This document shows, piece by piece, positions 20,814 to 29,671 of a stretch of 44,616 bases of DNA. A program made the translations under genes and the position numbers. Below the pieces are notes generated by a model, which had not been told where the DNA came from, searched no databases, and was given only the letters and a program-made list of their open reading frames with translations. This stretch comes from Streptosporangiaceae bacterium (GTDB lineage: Bacteria > Actinomycetota > Actinomycetes > Streptosporangiales > Streptosporangiaceae): assembly GCA_019239975.1 (NCBI GenBank), contig JAFAZE010000020.1, positions 1 through 44,616 of the forward strand. Reading direction: 5' to 3'. The number at the start of each line of letters is the position of its first letter. The stretch's first letter is position 1.

Positions 20814-21920
20814 ATGGCAGCTACCGATCCCGCCGATGAGATATCGGAACTGTCGTCGAAGCTCGACACGATCGCGGCGGTGCTCGACCCGGACGCGATG
20901 CGGACCGAGGTGGCCGACCTGCGTGAGCAGGCCGCCGATCCCAGCCTGTGGGAGGACCAGGCGCGCGCACAGCAGGTGGGCCGCCGGCTGTCCTACCTGG
21001 AAAACGAGCTGGCCAGGCTGGACGACCTCCGGCAGCGGCTCGACGACACCAAGGTCCTGTTCGAGCTGGCCGAAAGCGAGAGCGACGAGGCGACCCGGGC
21101 CGAGGCCGAACGGGATCTCGCCATGCTGCGCAAGGAGATCGACCAGCTCGAGGTCAGGACCCTGCTCTCCGGCGAATACGACTCGCGCGAGGCGCTCATC
21201 ACGATCAACGCGCAGGCGGGCGGCGCGGACGCCGCGGACTTCGCGCAGAACCTGCTGCGCATGTACACCCGGTGGGCCGAGCGGCACCATTACCCGACCG
21301 AGGTCTACGACATCTCCTACGCGGAGGAGGCCGGGATCAAGTCCACCACGTTCGGCGTGAAGGCGCCGTACGCCTACGGCACGCTGCGCGGCGAGCACGG
21401 TACGCACCGCATGGTCCGCATCTCCAAGTACGACAACCAGGGCCGCAGGCAGACCTCGTTCGCCGGCGTCGACGTGATGCCCGTGGTGGAGCAGACCGAC
21501 CACATCGAGATCAACGAGGACGAGATCCGGGTGGATGTCTTCCGGTCCAGCGGACCCGGGGGCCAGGGGGTCAACACGACCGACTCGGCCGTGCGGATCA
21601 CGCACCTTCCCACCGGGATCGTGGTGTCCTGCCAGAACGAGCGGAGCCAGATCCAGAACCGCGCCTCGGCGATGGCGGTGCTGCAGGCCAAGCTGCTGGA
21701 GCGGCGGCGCCAGGAGGAGGCCGAGGAGATGGCCGCGCTGCGCGGCGACGGGGGACGGGCGTGGGGCACTCAGATCCGCAATTACGTGCTCTACCCGTAC
21801 CAGAACGTGAAGGACGTGCGGACCGGGATGGAGACCGGTAACGCGCTCGCGGTGCTCGACGGCGAGATCGATGACTTCATCGACGCCGAGATACGGTGGC
21901 TGCGCCGCAACGAAAGGTGA
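20814..21920 (+). CDS. prfB: Peptide chain release factor 2 with altered peptide anticodon
   Basis: RF2 reads UAA and UGA and triggers peptide release. The 368-residue product has normal length and the GGQ catalytic motif ([15 protein letters not shown]249-G250-Q251). The SPF tripeptide that recognises the stop codon is replaced: the segment [16 protein letters not shown] has S204-K205-Y206 (TCC AAG TAC). Flanking residues are otherwise normal, so alignment is unambiguous. No in-frame TGA or CTT-TGA slip site is present near the start, so there is no programmed frameshift. The start is ATG 20814; the frame is open to 20775 without a better signal. It heads the block leading to ftsEX. Confidence 0.95.
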   Translation: MAATDPADEISELSSKLDTIAAVLDPDAMRTEVADLREQAADPSLWEDQARAQQVGRRLSYLENELARLDDLRQRLDDTKVLFELAESESDEATRAEAERDLAMLRKEIDQLEVRTLLSGEYDSREALITINAQAGGADAADFAQNLLRMYTRWAERHHYPTEVYDISYAEEAGIKSTTFGVKAPYAYGTLRGEHGTHRMVRISKYDNQGRRQTSFAGVDVMPVVEQTDHIEINEDEIRVDVFRSSGPGGQGVNTTDSAVRITHLPTGIVVSCQNERSQIQNRASAMAVLQAKLLERRRQEEAEEMAALRGDGGRAWGTQIRNYVLYPYQNVKDVRTGMETGNALAVLDGEIDDFIDAEIRWLRRNER

Positions 21921-21934
21921 CCCGAAGCCCGCCG

Positions 21935-22117
21935 CTACGCCACGTGGGTCGCGATGAGCAGCGCCAGCGTCAGGATTATCAGTACCGCGATGATCAGTTG
22001 CGGCGTGATGCCGGGCGAGGAGTGATGCACGTGCGCGCGGGCCGCGCGGCACGCGGGGCACCGTCCTTCCACCACCGGGCTGGCGCAATGCGCGCAGATC
22101 AGGTGCTCGCAGCTCAT
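21935..22117 (-). CDS. Small zinc-ribbon membrane protein
   Basis: A 60-residue protein on the minus strand between prfB and ftsE. The N-terminus has four cysteine/histidine clusters (CEHLICAHC and GRCPAC), consistent with a small zinc ribbon. It ends in one hydrophobic helix (PQLIIAVLIILTLALLIA), making a tail-anchored topology likely. ATG 22117 follows AAGGGGG with good spacing; the longer frame to 22207 lacks one. Function unknown. It is transcribed away from ftsE, so 22118-22325 may hold divergent promoters. Confidence 0.6.
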   Translation of the reverse strand: MSCEHLICAHCASPVVEGRCPACRAARAHVHHSSPGITPQLIIAVLIILTLALLIATHVA

Positions 22118-22325
22118 TTCGGCCCCCTTCCGGCCATCGCGCCCCGGTGCACTTCCGTGATCTGGGACCTTAGCTGTCGGTTTCCCCCTAGACTGTTCCC
22201 TGGCCAAACCAGGTTACCCGTAAGTGCCCGGGGCTGGCCGCGATACCGCCGAGCGGTCGCACGGCTATGAATTGCGCCGGCGGCCCCGTTGTCCGCCCAC
22301 CCGCCGAGATCGCTGTGATGGCCCT

Positions 22326-23015
22326 GTGATCAACTTCGATAGCGTCACCAAGGTCTACCCGAACCAGAGCCGCGCCGCTCTGGAGAGCGTCAACCTGGCC
22401 GTGAACAAGGGAGAGTTCGTCTTCCTCGTCGGGCCGTCCGGATCGGGTAAGTCGACGTTCCTCCGGCTGATCCTGAAGGAGGAGCGGCCGACCGACGGCA
22501 GGATTCACGTGGCCGGCAAGGACCTCGCCCGGCTCACCAACTGGAAGGTGCCGCATCTGCGCCGCCGGATAGGCTGCGTTTTCCAGGATTTCCGGCTGCT
22601 GCCCAGCAAGAACGTCTACCAGAACGTGGCATTCGCCCTCGAGGTCATCGGCAAGCCGCGGCGCTTCATCCGCCGGGTGGTGCCCGAGGTGATCGACCTG
22701 GTCGGACTGGAGGGCAAGCACGACCGGATGCCCGACGAGCTGTCCGGTGGCGAGCAGCAGCGGGTCGCGATGGCGCGCGCGTTCGTCAACCGGCCGATGA
22801 TCCTGCTCGCGGACGAGCCCACGGGGAACATCGACCCGGCGACTTCGATCGGCATCATGAAGGTACTCGACCGGATCAACCGGACAGGGACGACGGTCGT
22901 CATGGCCACCCATGACGCCGCGATTGTGGACTCGATGCGCAAGCGCGTTATCGAGCTTGAATACGGCAAGGTGGTTCGAGACCAGTCACGCGGGGTCTAC
23001 GGTCAGGCATACTGA
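22326..23015 (+). CDS. ftsE: Cell division ATP-binding protein FtsE
   Basis: ATPase partner of FtsX; the complex transmits ATP hydrolysis across the membrane to activate peptidoglycan hydrolases at division or elongation sites. The 229-residue product starts [12 protein letters not shown] and has Walker [11 protein letters not shown]-loop CVFQDFRLL, signature LSGGEQQR, Walker [10 protein letters not shown] and switch ATHDAAIV. Start GTG 22326 matches the family N-terminus; its ribosome site is weak. ftsX follows after 96 bases. Confidence 0.96.
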   Translation: MINFDSVTKVYPNQSRAALESVNLAVNKGEFVFLVGPSGSGKSTFLRLILKEERPTDGRIHVAGKDLARLTNWKVPHLRRRIGCVFQDFRLLPSKNVYQNVAFALEVIGKPRRFIRRVVPEVIDLVGLEGKHDRMPDELSGGEQQRVAMARAFVNRPMILLADEPTGNIDPATSIGIMKVLDRINRTGTTVVMATHDAAIVDSMRKRVIELEYGKVVRDQSRGVYGQAY

Positions 23016-23111
23016 CCGCCGGGACGTGTGCCGGTTCCGGCACACCTGGGGACGCACAAGACCAGATGTGGCGTGCGAGGCCACACAGGACGACCGAGGG
23101 ATTCAGTCAGT

Positions 23112-24017
23112 ATGCGTTCACAGTTCGTGCTCCAGGAGATCTGGATCGGGCTGCGCCGTAACCTCACCATGACGATCGCGCTCATCGTCGTGGTGGCGAT
23201 CAGCCTCTCCCTGCTCGGCACCGGGCTGCTGTTCATCAAGCAGGTGAACAGCACGCGGACGTACTGGCAGAGCAAAGTCCAGATATCCGTCTACCTGTGC
23301 ACCTCGAACAGCCCGAACCCGAACTGCCACGGGCCGGCCACAGACGCGGAACAGGCTCAGATCCGCCAGACGCTGTCCTCCATGCCCCAGGTGTCGGCGG
23401 TCTACTACCAGTCACAGCAGCAGGCGTATCTGCAGTTCCGGCAGTACTTCGCGAACGATCAGTCCTACGTCTCCACGGTGCAGCAAGGCGACATACCCGC
23501 CTCGTTCGAGGTAAGGCTGAAGAACCCGGGAGCCGACTACAACATCGTCGCGAGCGCGGTAACCGGCGCGGCGGGCGTCGAATCGGTGGTCGACGAGATG
23601 ACCATCCTGGACAAGTTCTACAAGCTGCTCGACGCCGCCAGGAACGCGGTGGTGATCGTCGCGCTGATCCTCGTCATCGCGGCTGTCCTGCTGGTGGCCA
23701 ACACGATCCGGCTGTCCGCGTTCAACCGGCGCCGGGAGACGGGCATCATGCGCCTGGTCGGCGCGTCCAATTTCTACATCCAGCTGCCGTTCCTGCTCGA
23801 GGGCGTGATAGCCGGGCTGTTCGGCTGGATCATCGCGGCCGCCCTGCTGATTGGGGTGAAATCGTTCCTGCTGGATAACCTGCAGCAGTACTTCAGCTAC
23901 AACGTGGGCCTGTCGCTCGCCGACCTGATCCAGGTCATCGTGCTCGCGATGTGCGTCGGGGTGCTGCTGTGCGGCGCGACGTCGTTCCTGACGCTCCGCC
24001 GCTACCTGCGCATCTAG
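23112..24017 (+). CDS. ftsX: Cell division permease-like protein FtsX
   Basis: Membrane partner of FtsE, 301 residues. It has one N-terminal span ([21 protein letters not shown]), a large extracytoplasmic domain (about residues 50-165) and three C-terminal spans with the conserved [17 protein letters not shown] loop. The extracellular domain carries a cysteine pair in [12 protein letters not shown] that may form a disulfide, as in other actinobacterial FtsX proteins. ATG 23112 is chosen as the family start with GAGGGA about 11 bases upstream. smpB follows after 74 bases. Confidence 0.95.
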   Translation: MRSQFVLQEIWIGLRRNLTMTIALIVVVAISLSLLGTGLLFIKQVNSTRTYWQSKVQISVYLCTSNSPNPNCHGPATDAEQAQIRQTLSSMPQVSAVYYQSQQQAYLQFRQYFANDQSYVSTVQQGDIPASFEVRLKNPGADYNIVASAVTGAAGVESVVDEMTILDKFYKLLDAARNAVVIVALILVIAAVLLVANTIRLSAFNRRRETGIMRLVGASNFYIQLPFLLEGVIAGLFGWIIAAALLIGVKSFLLDNLQQYFSYNVGLSLADLIQVIVLAMCVGVLLCGATSFLTLRRYLRI

Positions 24018-24091
24018 GATTCCTGCGGGAGGGAAACCTCGGGCTTTACCCGCGGCTCGCCGGCGGACGCAGGCTGGCTGACAGGAGAGAC

Positions 24092-24556
24092 GTGGCTCGC
24101 GAGCAGGGAAACAAGGTCATCGCACGGAACCGGCGCGCCCGGCACGATTATCACATCGAGGATGTCTATGAGGCGGGCGTGGCACTGACCGGCACCGAGG
24201 TGAAATCGCTGCGGGCCGGCCGCGCGTCTCTGGCCGACGGGTTCGCGCAGGTGTCGGACGGGGAAGTGTGGCTGCATAACGTTCATATTCCGGAGTACAC
24301 GCAGGGCACGTGGACAAACCATGAGCCAAGGCGGACCAGGAAGCTTCTGCTGCACCGGGGAGAGATCGATCGCCTGGTCAGCAAGACCGCCGAGCAGGGG
24401 CTGACGCTCATTCCGCTGTCGCTGTATTTCAAGGACGGAAGAGTCAAGGTGGAGCTTGCACTCGCCCGGGGTAAACGGACATACGATAAACGACATGACC
24501 TGGCACGGCGGGACGCGGCCAGGGAGGTGGACCGTGCACTGCGGCGTCGAAGGTGA
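24092..24556 (+). CDS. smpB: SsrA-binding protein SmpB
   Basis: Binds tmRNA and delivers it to stalled ribosomes for trans-translation. The 154-residue protein has the complete OB-fold family pattern: [61 protein letters not shown], and the basic C-terminal tail [22 protein letters not shown] 24092 has AGGAG upstream. Its stop overlaps the next start by 4 bases (GTGA), and its RNA partner ssrA lies about 2.3 kb downstream. Confidence 0.96.
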   Translation: MAREQGNKVIARNRRARHDYHIEDVYEAGVALTGTEVKSLRAGRASLADGFAQVSDGEVWLHNVHIPEYTQGTWTNHEPRRTRKLLLHRGEIDRLVSKTAEQGLTLIPLSLYFKDGRVKVELALARGKRTYDKRHDLARRDAAREVDRALRRRR

Positions 24557-26646
24557 CGGAGAGATGGACGGTGACCGCTCGCTCGCATGAGCGTGGCAGC
24601 CACGCTGGCCCTCCCCGGCCGCCTGGCTCGCCGCCGCCGCCCGGACCGCCCCGGCTGCCGGGTACACCCCGGCCGCCCGGTTCAGCGCGCCCGGCGACGG
24701 CGCCGCGGCCGGCGAGCCAGCCGCGCCCGGCCGCGAGCAGGCACCGGAAGCCCGTATCCAGGGCGCGCCTGTCACGGCGGCAGCGCCTCGCAGCCGTCAT
24801 GATCGTCGTCGTGGGCGTGATCACGATCGGCCTGGCGACGGACTTCGGCTCGGAACCATCGGCCGAGCCCACCGTCCAGGCGTTCCTGCTCGACTGGCAG
24901 CAGCAGCAGTTCCAGGCCGCCGCGCAGCTCACGACCGGGTCTCCGGGAACCGTCGGCGCGCAGCTGGCGGCGGCGTTCCAGGACCTGGACGCCACCGAGA
25001 TGTTTCTGGGCATGAGAGGTGTCGTCCAGCACGGCGACACGGCGGTGGCCACCTTCACCGCCTCGGTGGAGCTGGCCCAGGGCCGTCATCAGTGGACCTA
25101 TCAGGGCAGGTTCGGGCTCAGCCGGTCGGGTGGCAGCTGGAAGGTCATCTGGGCGCCCAGCGTGATCGAGCCGAGCATGGCGCCGGGAGACAGGCTCGCT
25201 GTGCAGACCACGTTCGCGCCGCGCGCCCAGATCCTCGACGCCGGGGGACGGCCGCTGCTGGCCCCGTCGAGCGCGTACGTGGTCGGCGTGTACCCGGCGG
25301 CCCTGGCCAGCCCGCCGCGCACCGCCGCGGCGTTCAGCCGGGTCACGGGGCTGGACCAGGTGCAGGTGCTCGGCCAGCTCCGGTCGGCCCCGCCGCGCGC
25401 GTTCCTGCCGCTGCTGACCCTGAACCCAGCCTCGTACAGCAAACTGCAGGCGCCCCTGGCGGCCGTTCCCGGCCTGCACGCCAAGCGCGTCCAGATGCGG
25501 CTGTTCGGCGGCGGCCGCGACGGAGTGATCGGCCAGGTCGGGACCGAGGACTCCGACGCGCTGCGCGCCGAGGGAGCCGCCTTCCAGCCCGGTGACACGG
25601 TCGGCCTTTCCGGGCTGGAGGAGACGTATCAGGACTCGCTGACGGGGACCCCCACCACCAAGGTGGTGGTCGTGAACTCCGCCGGCGCGGTGGCCGGCAC
25701 GCTGTGGACCTCGCCCGGCAGCGCGGGCACGCCGGTGCGGACCACCATCGACGCCCACGACCAGGCGGCCGCCTCGGCGGCGCTGGCGGGGCTGCGGGCC
25801 TCCGGGGAGATCGTCGCCGTCCAGCCGTCGACCGGCGACGTCCTCGCGGTCGCGCGGCACGAGGCCGGCGCGCTGCCGCTGCCCGAGGGCGGCGCGCTGA
25901 ACGCGCGCCTGGCGCCGGGCATGACGTTCACGATCGTCTCGGCGGCCGCCCTGCTCGGTACCGGCATCGCGGCGAACACGCCGGTCCCGTGCACGGACGT
26001 CACCAACGTGGGCGGCCAGACGTTCACCAGCGACTCCTCATCCGCGTCCACCGGGCAGCCGTTCTCCGCCGACTTCGCGTCCGGCTGCGGGACGGCGTTC
26101 GCGACCCTGTCGATGCGCCTGAGCCCAGGCCAGCTGGCCGCGGCGGAGAAAGACTTCGGCATCGGGTACCCGTGGGACCTCCCGGTGCAGGCCTTCTCCG
26201 GCTCGGCCGCCGCGGCCGGTTCCGGTGCGCCCGCCGGCCTGGCGGCCGAGACGATCGGCCAGGGCGGCATCCGGATGAGCCCGCTGGGGATGGCCATGGT
26301 GGCAGCGGAGGTTGAGTCGGGCACCGGCCACGTGCCGGTGCTCGTCGCGCCGGACCCCGCCGCGAGCTGGAGGTCGGCGCTGTCTCCCGGCGCCCTTGCC
26401 GAGCTGCGCGGCCTCATGCGGCAGACGGTCCGGTCGGGCACCGGCCGCGCGGCGAACCTGGCCGGAGCCCAGGTGTTCGGGCAGTCCGGCGTGGTCAGGA
26501 CCGGCGCGCGGAGCTGGCTGAGCTGGTTCGTCGGCTACCGCGGCGACCTGGCCTTCGCGGTGCTCGAGACGGGCAGGAGCCAGCAGCAGGCGGCGGCGCT
26601 CGCCGCGTCGTTCCTGGGCTCTGCTGGCCCGGGGGAAAAGCGCTGA
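24553..26646 (+). CDS. Penicillin-binding-protein homologue lacking all catalytic motifs (pseudo-transpeptidase)
   Basis: A 697-residue protein with a Pro-rich cytoplasmic N-terminus (about residues 1-75), one membrane span ([16 protein letters not shown]), an NTF2-like/MecA_N domain (about 90-200), a PBP dimerisation region (about 210-400) and a transpeptidase-like domain (about 430-690). The architecture is that of NTF2-type class B PBPs, but all three active-site motifs are lost. SxxK reads M457-T-F-T460 ([15 protein letters not shown]); SxN reads G511-C-G513 (GCGTAF); KTG reads Q644-S-G646 (FGQSGVV). It should not acylate penicillin or crosslink glycan. The frame is intact over 2.1 kb, arguing for selection. 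Start GTG overlaps the smpB stop by 4 bases. Confidence 0.85.
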   Translation: MTERWTVTARSHERGSHAGPPRPPGSPPPPGPPRLPGTPRPPGSARPATAPRPASQPRPAASRHRKPVSRARLSRRQRLAAVMIVVVGVITIGLATDFGSEPSAEPTVQAFLLDWQQQQFQAAAQLTTGSPGTVGAQLAAAFQDLDATEMFLGMRGVVQHGDTAVATFTASVELAQGRHQWTYQGRFGLSRSGGSWKVIWAPSVIEPSMAPGDRLAVQTTFAPRAQILDAGGRPLLAPSSAYVVGVYPAALASPPRTAAAFSRVTGLDQVQVLGQLRSAPPRAFLPLLTLNPASYSKLQAPLAAVPGLHAKRVQMRLFGGGRDGVIGQVGTEDSDALRAEGAAFQPGDTVGLSGLEETYQDSLTGTPTTKVVVVNSAGAVAGTLWTSPGSAGTPVRTTIDAHDQAAASAALAGLRASGEIVAVQPSTGDVLAVARHEAGALPLPEGGALNARLAPGMTFTIVSAAALLGTGIAANTPVPCTDVTNVGGQTFTSDSSSASTGQPFSADFASGCGTAFATLSMRLSPGQLAAAEKDFGIGYPWDLPVQAFSGSAAAAGSGAPAGLAAETIGQGGIRMSPLGMAMVAAEVESGTGHVPVLVAPDPAASWRSALSPGALAELRGLMRQTVRSGTGRAANLAGAQVFGQSGVVRTGARSWLSWFVGYRGDLAFAVLETGRSQQQAAALAASFLGSAGPGEKR

Positions 26647-26849
26647 TCCGGGGGGACGCCCCTAACCCCGCTGTCAGGTGCCGTTATCCAAGCGTTCGTG
26701 TGGCGTGCGCGTGGACGGCGCGCGGCCTGTATGGCCATCGCCGCTGGAATCTCCGATGGTCGTCCCGCGTTGGAACCGGTAGCATCAGACGCTAGGCGGT
26801 GCCCAGCGGTGGCCGAGCTGCCGTTCACGCCGCCAGTGACAACTAAAGA

Positions 26850-27219
26850 GGGGGTGAACGGTTTCGACTTCGGTAGTTGATCCAGGGGAAGCGAGCCGAG
26901 GGTTGCGGTTGTGACCTCGATAATCACGCGACCGTAAACCAATAAGTGCCAACGTTAAGAGCACTAAGAGCCTCGCTCTCGCCGCCTGAGGCGAGTTAGA
27001 GGTTGTCAGCCCGGGAGTGCCTCCGGCCCGGACCTGGCATCAGCGAGGAGGCTCCACTAGCCGGCCCGGCCACGGGGCAGGCTAGGACACCTGACAGTGG
27101 CTGAGCCCGCCGGCGTCTTGCCTGCGTGATCGCCGGGGCTGAGAAAAGCACAGCAGGCTGCGCTCGGAGAAGCCCTGGTGAGCTACTGAAGGACGCGGGT
27201 TCGATTCCCGCCACCTCCA
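26850..27219 (+). ncRNA. ssrA: Transfer-messenger RNA (tmRNA)
   Basis: Rescues stalled ribosomes with SmpB. The 5' end GGGGGTGAACGGTTTCGACTTCG is described here by its parts: acceptor strand GGGGGTG (26850-26856) pairs with CACCTCC (27212-27218), with A27219 as discriminator. The genome continues CGA, so the CCA tail is not encoded. A T-arm GGGTTCGATTCCC lies at 27197-27209. The tag frame starts at GCC 26948 and reads ANVKSTKSLALAA followed by TGA (26987-26989), giving the LAA-type degradation end. Length is about 370 bases. Pseudoknot stems fill the part between. The gap from 26647 to here holds its promoter and a short GGGG-ACG-CCCC hairpin after the PBP homologue. Confidence 0.96.
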
Positions 27220-27249
27220 CGAGTCCCGGTATGTGCCGCACAGAGATTT

Positions 27250-27293
27250 GATGGCGTCGTCCAGCACGTAAGACCGTGCCCGGCGGCGCCATC
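27250..27293 (+). terminator. Possible tmRNA terminator (nested hairpin)
   Basis: Thirty bases after tmRNA, GATGGCG (27250-27256) pairs with CGCCATC (27287-27293), enclosing an inner hairpin GCACG (27264-27268) / CGTGC (27275-27279). There is no T-tract. The location favours a terminator or processing structure; this is inference. Confidence 0.45.
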
Positions 27294-27854
27294 ACGCATG
27301 TCAGGAACACCTCTGAGGCCGCTGGTGCCGCCGAGACCGCCGATGTGGTCGACCGCTCCCCTGCAAACTCCTGCGCCTGCCTCACCGGCACCAGCAGGCA
27401 CAGCCCCTCCATGATCACGGAGATTTGGGTGCCGTATGCGACCCGTAACTTCCACGACGCCTCAGCAGCGAACGTGATGGCGGAAACTAGCGGCTGCCCG
27501 CGTCTGTACTCTGGCCGCCGGGTGCCGCATCGGGCCCGCCGTTTCCACGATCCTGGGACGGAATCCGGTGCGGGTGCGGCGGTTTGCCGCGCCGCGACTT
27601 CAGCCGCGCGGCGACTCAGGCGCGCCGGGCGATGTAACGCGAACCGCTAATTCGAGGCTCTTGAATAGCGCTGCCTAATGGGATGCGCCGCTCAAAGCGG
27701 GAGAAAACTACCTTAATTGGCATACGCATTGGCCGCTTTTAGCCGACCGCTCCTGCCGTCGCTGGCCGCTGCAAGTTGCAGCGGATCTGCGCGTCCCGTG
27801 GCCGCCCCGGCAGAGGCGGCAGCCGGCACCTCGGAGGGATCTTCCGGGGACCGG

Positions 27855-27869
27855 GATAGTTCAACTATC
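27855..27869. promoter_or_regulatory. 15-bp palindrome GATAGTT-C-AACTATC
   Basis: Perfect 7-base arms around one base, AT-rich in a GC-rich context, 22 bases upstream of the putative -35 of the DUF3117 promoter. It could be an operator; the cognate regulator is unknown. Confidence 0.4.
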
Positions 27870-27890
27870 GGCGGCGCGCGACGCTGATCA

Positions 27891-27920
27891 TTACCATTCT
27901 GCCTCCGAACACGGGATAAT
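27891..27920 (+). promoter_or_regulatory. Sigma-70-type promoter for the DUF3117 gene
   Basis: TTACCA (27891-27896, 4 of 6 matches) and GATAAT (27915-27920, 5 of 6) are separated by 18 bases on the plus strand. The predicted start near 27927 gives a leader of about 105 bases before the DUF3117 ATG. Confidence 0.5.
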
Positions 27921-28031
27921 AGGGCGACGGATCGACACGGTTGAGGCTGACCGGTTCCGCCGCAGGCACCGGGACCATGCCAGGTGCGGTTCTGGGAGGG
28001 CCGCGCGGGCGCGGGAGGAAGGGGATGCAGC

Positions 28032-28211
28032 ATGGCGGCGATGAAGCCGCGGACGGGCGATGGCCCGCTCGAGGTCACCAAGGAGGGCCGCGGCATCGTG
28101 ATGCGCGTTCCTCTGGAGGGGGGCGGCAGGCTCGTAGTGGAGCTGTCGGCGGACGAAGCCGCGAAGCTGGGGGATGCGCTCAAGTCGGCGGTCGGCTTAG
28201 CGAAAAGCTGA
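28032..28211 (+). CDS. DUF3117 small protein
   Basis: A 59-residue protein highly conserved in actinobacteria: MAAMKPRTGDGPLEVTKEG, then RGIVMRVPLEGGGRLVVELS and ADEAAKLGDALKSAVG. AGGAAGGGG lies 8 bases upstream of ATG 28032. Function is not established. No signal or membrane segment. It stands alone, convergent with the methyltransferase gene 60 bases on, matching its usual place near sigE. Confidence 0.88.
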   Translation: MAAMKPRTGDGPLEVTKEGRGIVMRVPLEGGGRLVVELSADEAAKLGDALKSAVGLAKS

Positions 28212-28270
28212 CCGCCGCGCGGCGCGGTGCCGGACAGGGGAACCACCGTCCGTTTGGCACAATTTCTGTC

Positions 28271-28951
28271 TTATCGCTTGACGGCGGCGAGCACTCCATC
28301 CGCGACGGGGACCAGCAGCGGGACAAGCCGTTCGTCGATCCTGATCATGTCGGTGAGTTCACGCGCCCCGGCCTGCGCCGGGCTGTCCGCGTCCCCGGCG
28401 GTGTCCCCGGCGGTCGCGACGTCGTCGAACACGATGATGCCGCCGGGCCGGAGCAGCCGCAGCCCGGCGGTCAGGTATTCCGGGTACTCAGCCGGGTCGG
28501 TGTCACAGAACACCAGGTCGTAGGCGCCGTCGGAGAGGCGGGGGAGCACGTCGAGGGCGCGGCCGAGGATCAGCCGGGCCTGGTTCGGCGGGAACCCGGC
28601 CTGCTGGTACGCCTTGCGCGCGAGCCGCTGACACTCCGGCTCGGTGTCGACGCTGGTGAGCACGCCGCCCGGGCGCATCCCGCGCAGCAGCCAGATACCC
28701 GAGGTGCCGCAGCCGGTGCCTATCTCGACGACGGCGCGGGCGGCGATCGCCGTGGCGAGGAAGCGCAGCACGGCACCGGCGGACGGCTGGACCGGCTCCG
28801 CGCCGCCGAGATCCTCGGCGTTGGCACGGGCGGTGAGCAGCGGTTCGTCCTCCACCGCGAAGTCCTCGTCGTCGGGCGAGATGACTGCCCCCTCCTTCTG
28901 GTCTCGCTTCTCTTGCGTGAGCCTAGCCAACGGGGAGGGTTCCTGGAACAC
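28271..28951 (-). CDS. SAM-dependent O-methyltransferase, divergent from sigE
   Basis: A class I methyltransferase of the caffeoyl-CoA/catechol O-methyltransferase type: VVEIGTGCGTSGIWLLRGM (SAM-binding motif I), GVLTSVDTEPECQRLARKAY (acidic ribose-binding residue), and YDLVFCDTDPAEYPEYL. It matches the gene that is divergent from sigE in mycobacteria (Rv1220c). GTG 28951 is the outermost start, but it lies inside the sigE promoter and has no ribosome site. A strong AGGAGG (28891-28896) sits 8 bases before an ATC codon at 28882, close to where homologues begin, so the true start may be an unusual one. Substrate unknown. Confidence 0.85.
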   Translation of the reverse strand: MFQEPSPLARLTQEKRDQKEGAVISPDDEDFAVEDEPLLTARANAEDLGGAEPVQPSAGAVLRFLATAIAARAVVEIGTGCGTSGIWLLRGMRPGGVLTSVDTEPECQRLARKAYQQAGFPPNQARLILGRALDVLPRLSDGAYDLVFCDTDPAEYPEYLTAGLRLLRPGGIIVFDDVATAGDTAGDADSPAQAGARELTDMIRIDERLVPLLVPVADGVLAAVKR

Positions 28952-28970
28952 CAGGGCACCGGTGACCGTT
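28945..28970 (+). promoter_or_regulatory. ECF (SigE-type) promoter upstream of sigE
   Basis: GGAAC at 28945-28949 and CGTT at 28967-28970 are separated by 17 bases, an exact match to the ECF sigma consensus. It lies 57-82 bases before the sigE ATG in the right direction, implying autoregulation. Confidence 0.75.
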
Positions 28971-29026
28971 AGCTAGGCGGGAGGGGAACAGCTCCCGCCT
29001 GGCGGAGTGAGCGAATACAGGGCACG

Positions 29027-29671
29027 ATGGTGATGAGCGCCGCAGCGCTTGAGGCGGCTGGCGAACCGGTGGAGGAGGCCGTGGCGTCTGACCCGGCGGA
29101 AACACCGCTGTCCGAGTGGGATCTCCCGACCTGGGAGGACATCGTTCGGGTACATTCCGCGCGCGTATATCGCCTTGCCTACCGGCTTACCGGAAACCAG
29201 CACGACGCGGAGGATCTCACCCAGGAGGTATTCGTCCGCGTGTTCCGGTCGCTGTCCAGCTATACGCCGGGCACGTTCGAGGGCTGGCTGCACCGGATCA
29301 CCACCAATCTCTTCCTTGACACGGCGCGGCGCAAGCAGCGGATCCGCTTCGAGGGGCTGGGCGACGACGTCGCGCAGCGGCTGGCGGGCAGCGAGCTGAC
29401 CCCGGCGCAGGTGTTCGACGAGCGCCATCTCGACAGCGACGTGCAGGCCGCGCTGAAGGCGCTCCCGCCGGACTACCGCGCGGCCGTCGTACTATGTGAT
29501 ATCGAGGGGTTCTCCTACGAGGAGATCGCCGCGACGCTCGGCGTAAAGCTGGGCACGGTGCGAAGCCGGATCCACCGCGGTCGCGCTCAGCTGCGTACCG
29601 CCCTCGAGCATCGCCGCAGACCGGCGGCGAGGCGGACGCGGCGGCCGGTGCGACGGACGGGTGAGTCGTGA
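29027..29671 (+). CDS. sigE: ECF RNA polymerase sigma factor SigE
   Basis: Extracytoplasmic-function sigma factor of the envelope-stress type, 214 residues. Region 2 reads [31 protein letters not shown] and region 2.3-2.4 [22 protein letters not shown]. Region 4 reads [46 protein letters not shown]. An ECF-consensus promoter lies directly upstream. The start ATG 29027 has a weak ribosome site; ATG 29033 is close behind. The stop overlaps the GTG of the anti-sigma gene by 4 bases, so sigma factor and inhibitor are translationally coupled. The neighbourhood is that of M. tuberculosis sigE. Confidence 0.94.
   Translation: MVMSAAALEAAGEPVEEAVASDPAETPLSEWDLPTWEDIVRVHSARVYRLAYRLTGNQHDAEDLTQEVFVRVFRSLSSYTPGTFEGWLHRITTNLFLDTARRKQRIRFEGLGDDVAQRLAGSELTPAQVFDERHLDSDVQAALKALPPDYRAAVVLCDIEGFSYEEIAATLGVKLGTVRSRIHRGRAQLRTALEHRRRPAARRTRRPVRRTGES

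Larger units (their letters stand above)
27294..28031. other. Long region without a convincing gene downstream of tmRNA
   Basis: About 740 bases with several mutually overlapping open frames on both strands, none with a family pattern, ribosome site or steady codon bias. 27620-27740 is AT-rich for this genome. The 3' end of ssrA is a common integration site for mobile elements, so a decayed element is possible, but I find no integrase motif and no second copy of the tmRNA 3' end. The last part holds the DUF3117 promoter and a palindrome listed separately. Confidence 0.45.

Noticed and set aside
20814..20920. Programmed +1 frameshift in prfB
   Set aside because: The frame is continuous and lacks the CTT-TGA slip site, so RF2 autoregulation by frameshifting is absent here.
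27082..27267. Minus-strand frame over the tmRNA 3' end reading RWRESNPRPS
   Set aside because: This is the familiar spurious translation of the antisense of a T-arm, not a protein; upstream it hits a stop and shows no integrase motif.
27713..28246. 177-codon minus-strand frame opposite the DUF3117 gene
   Set aside because: Ser/Pro/Ala-rich without family pattern, and it covers the promoter and coding sequence of a conserved small protein.
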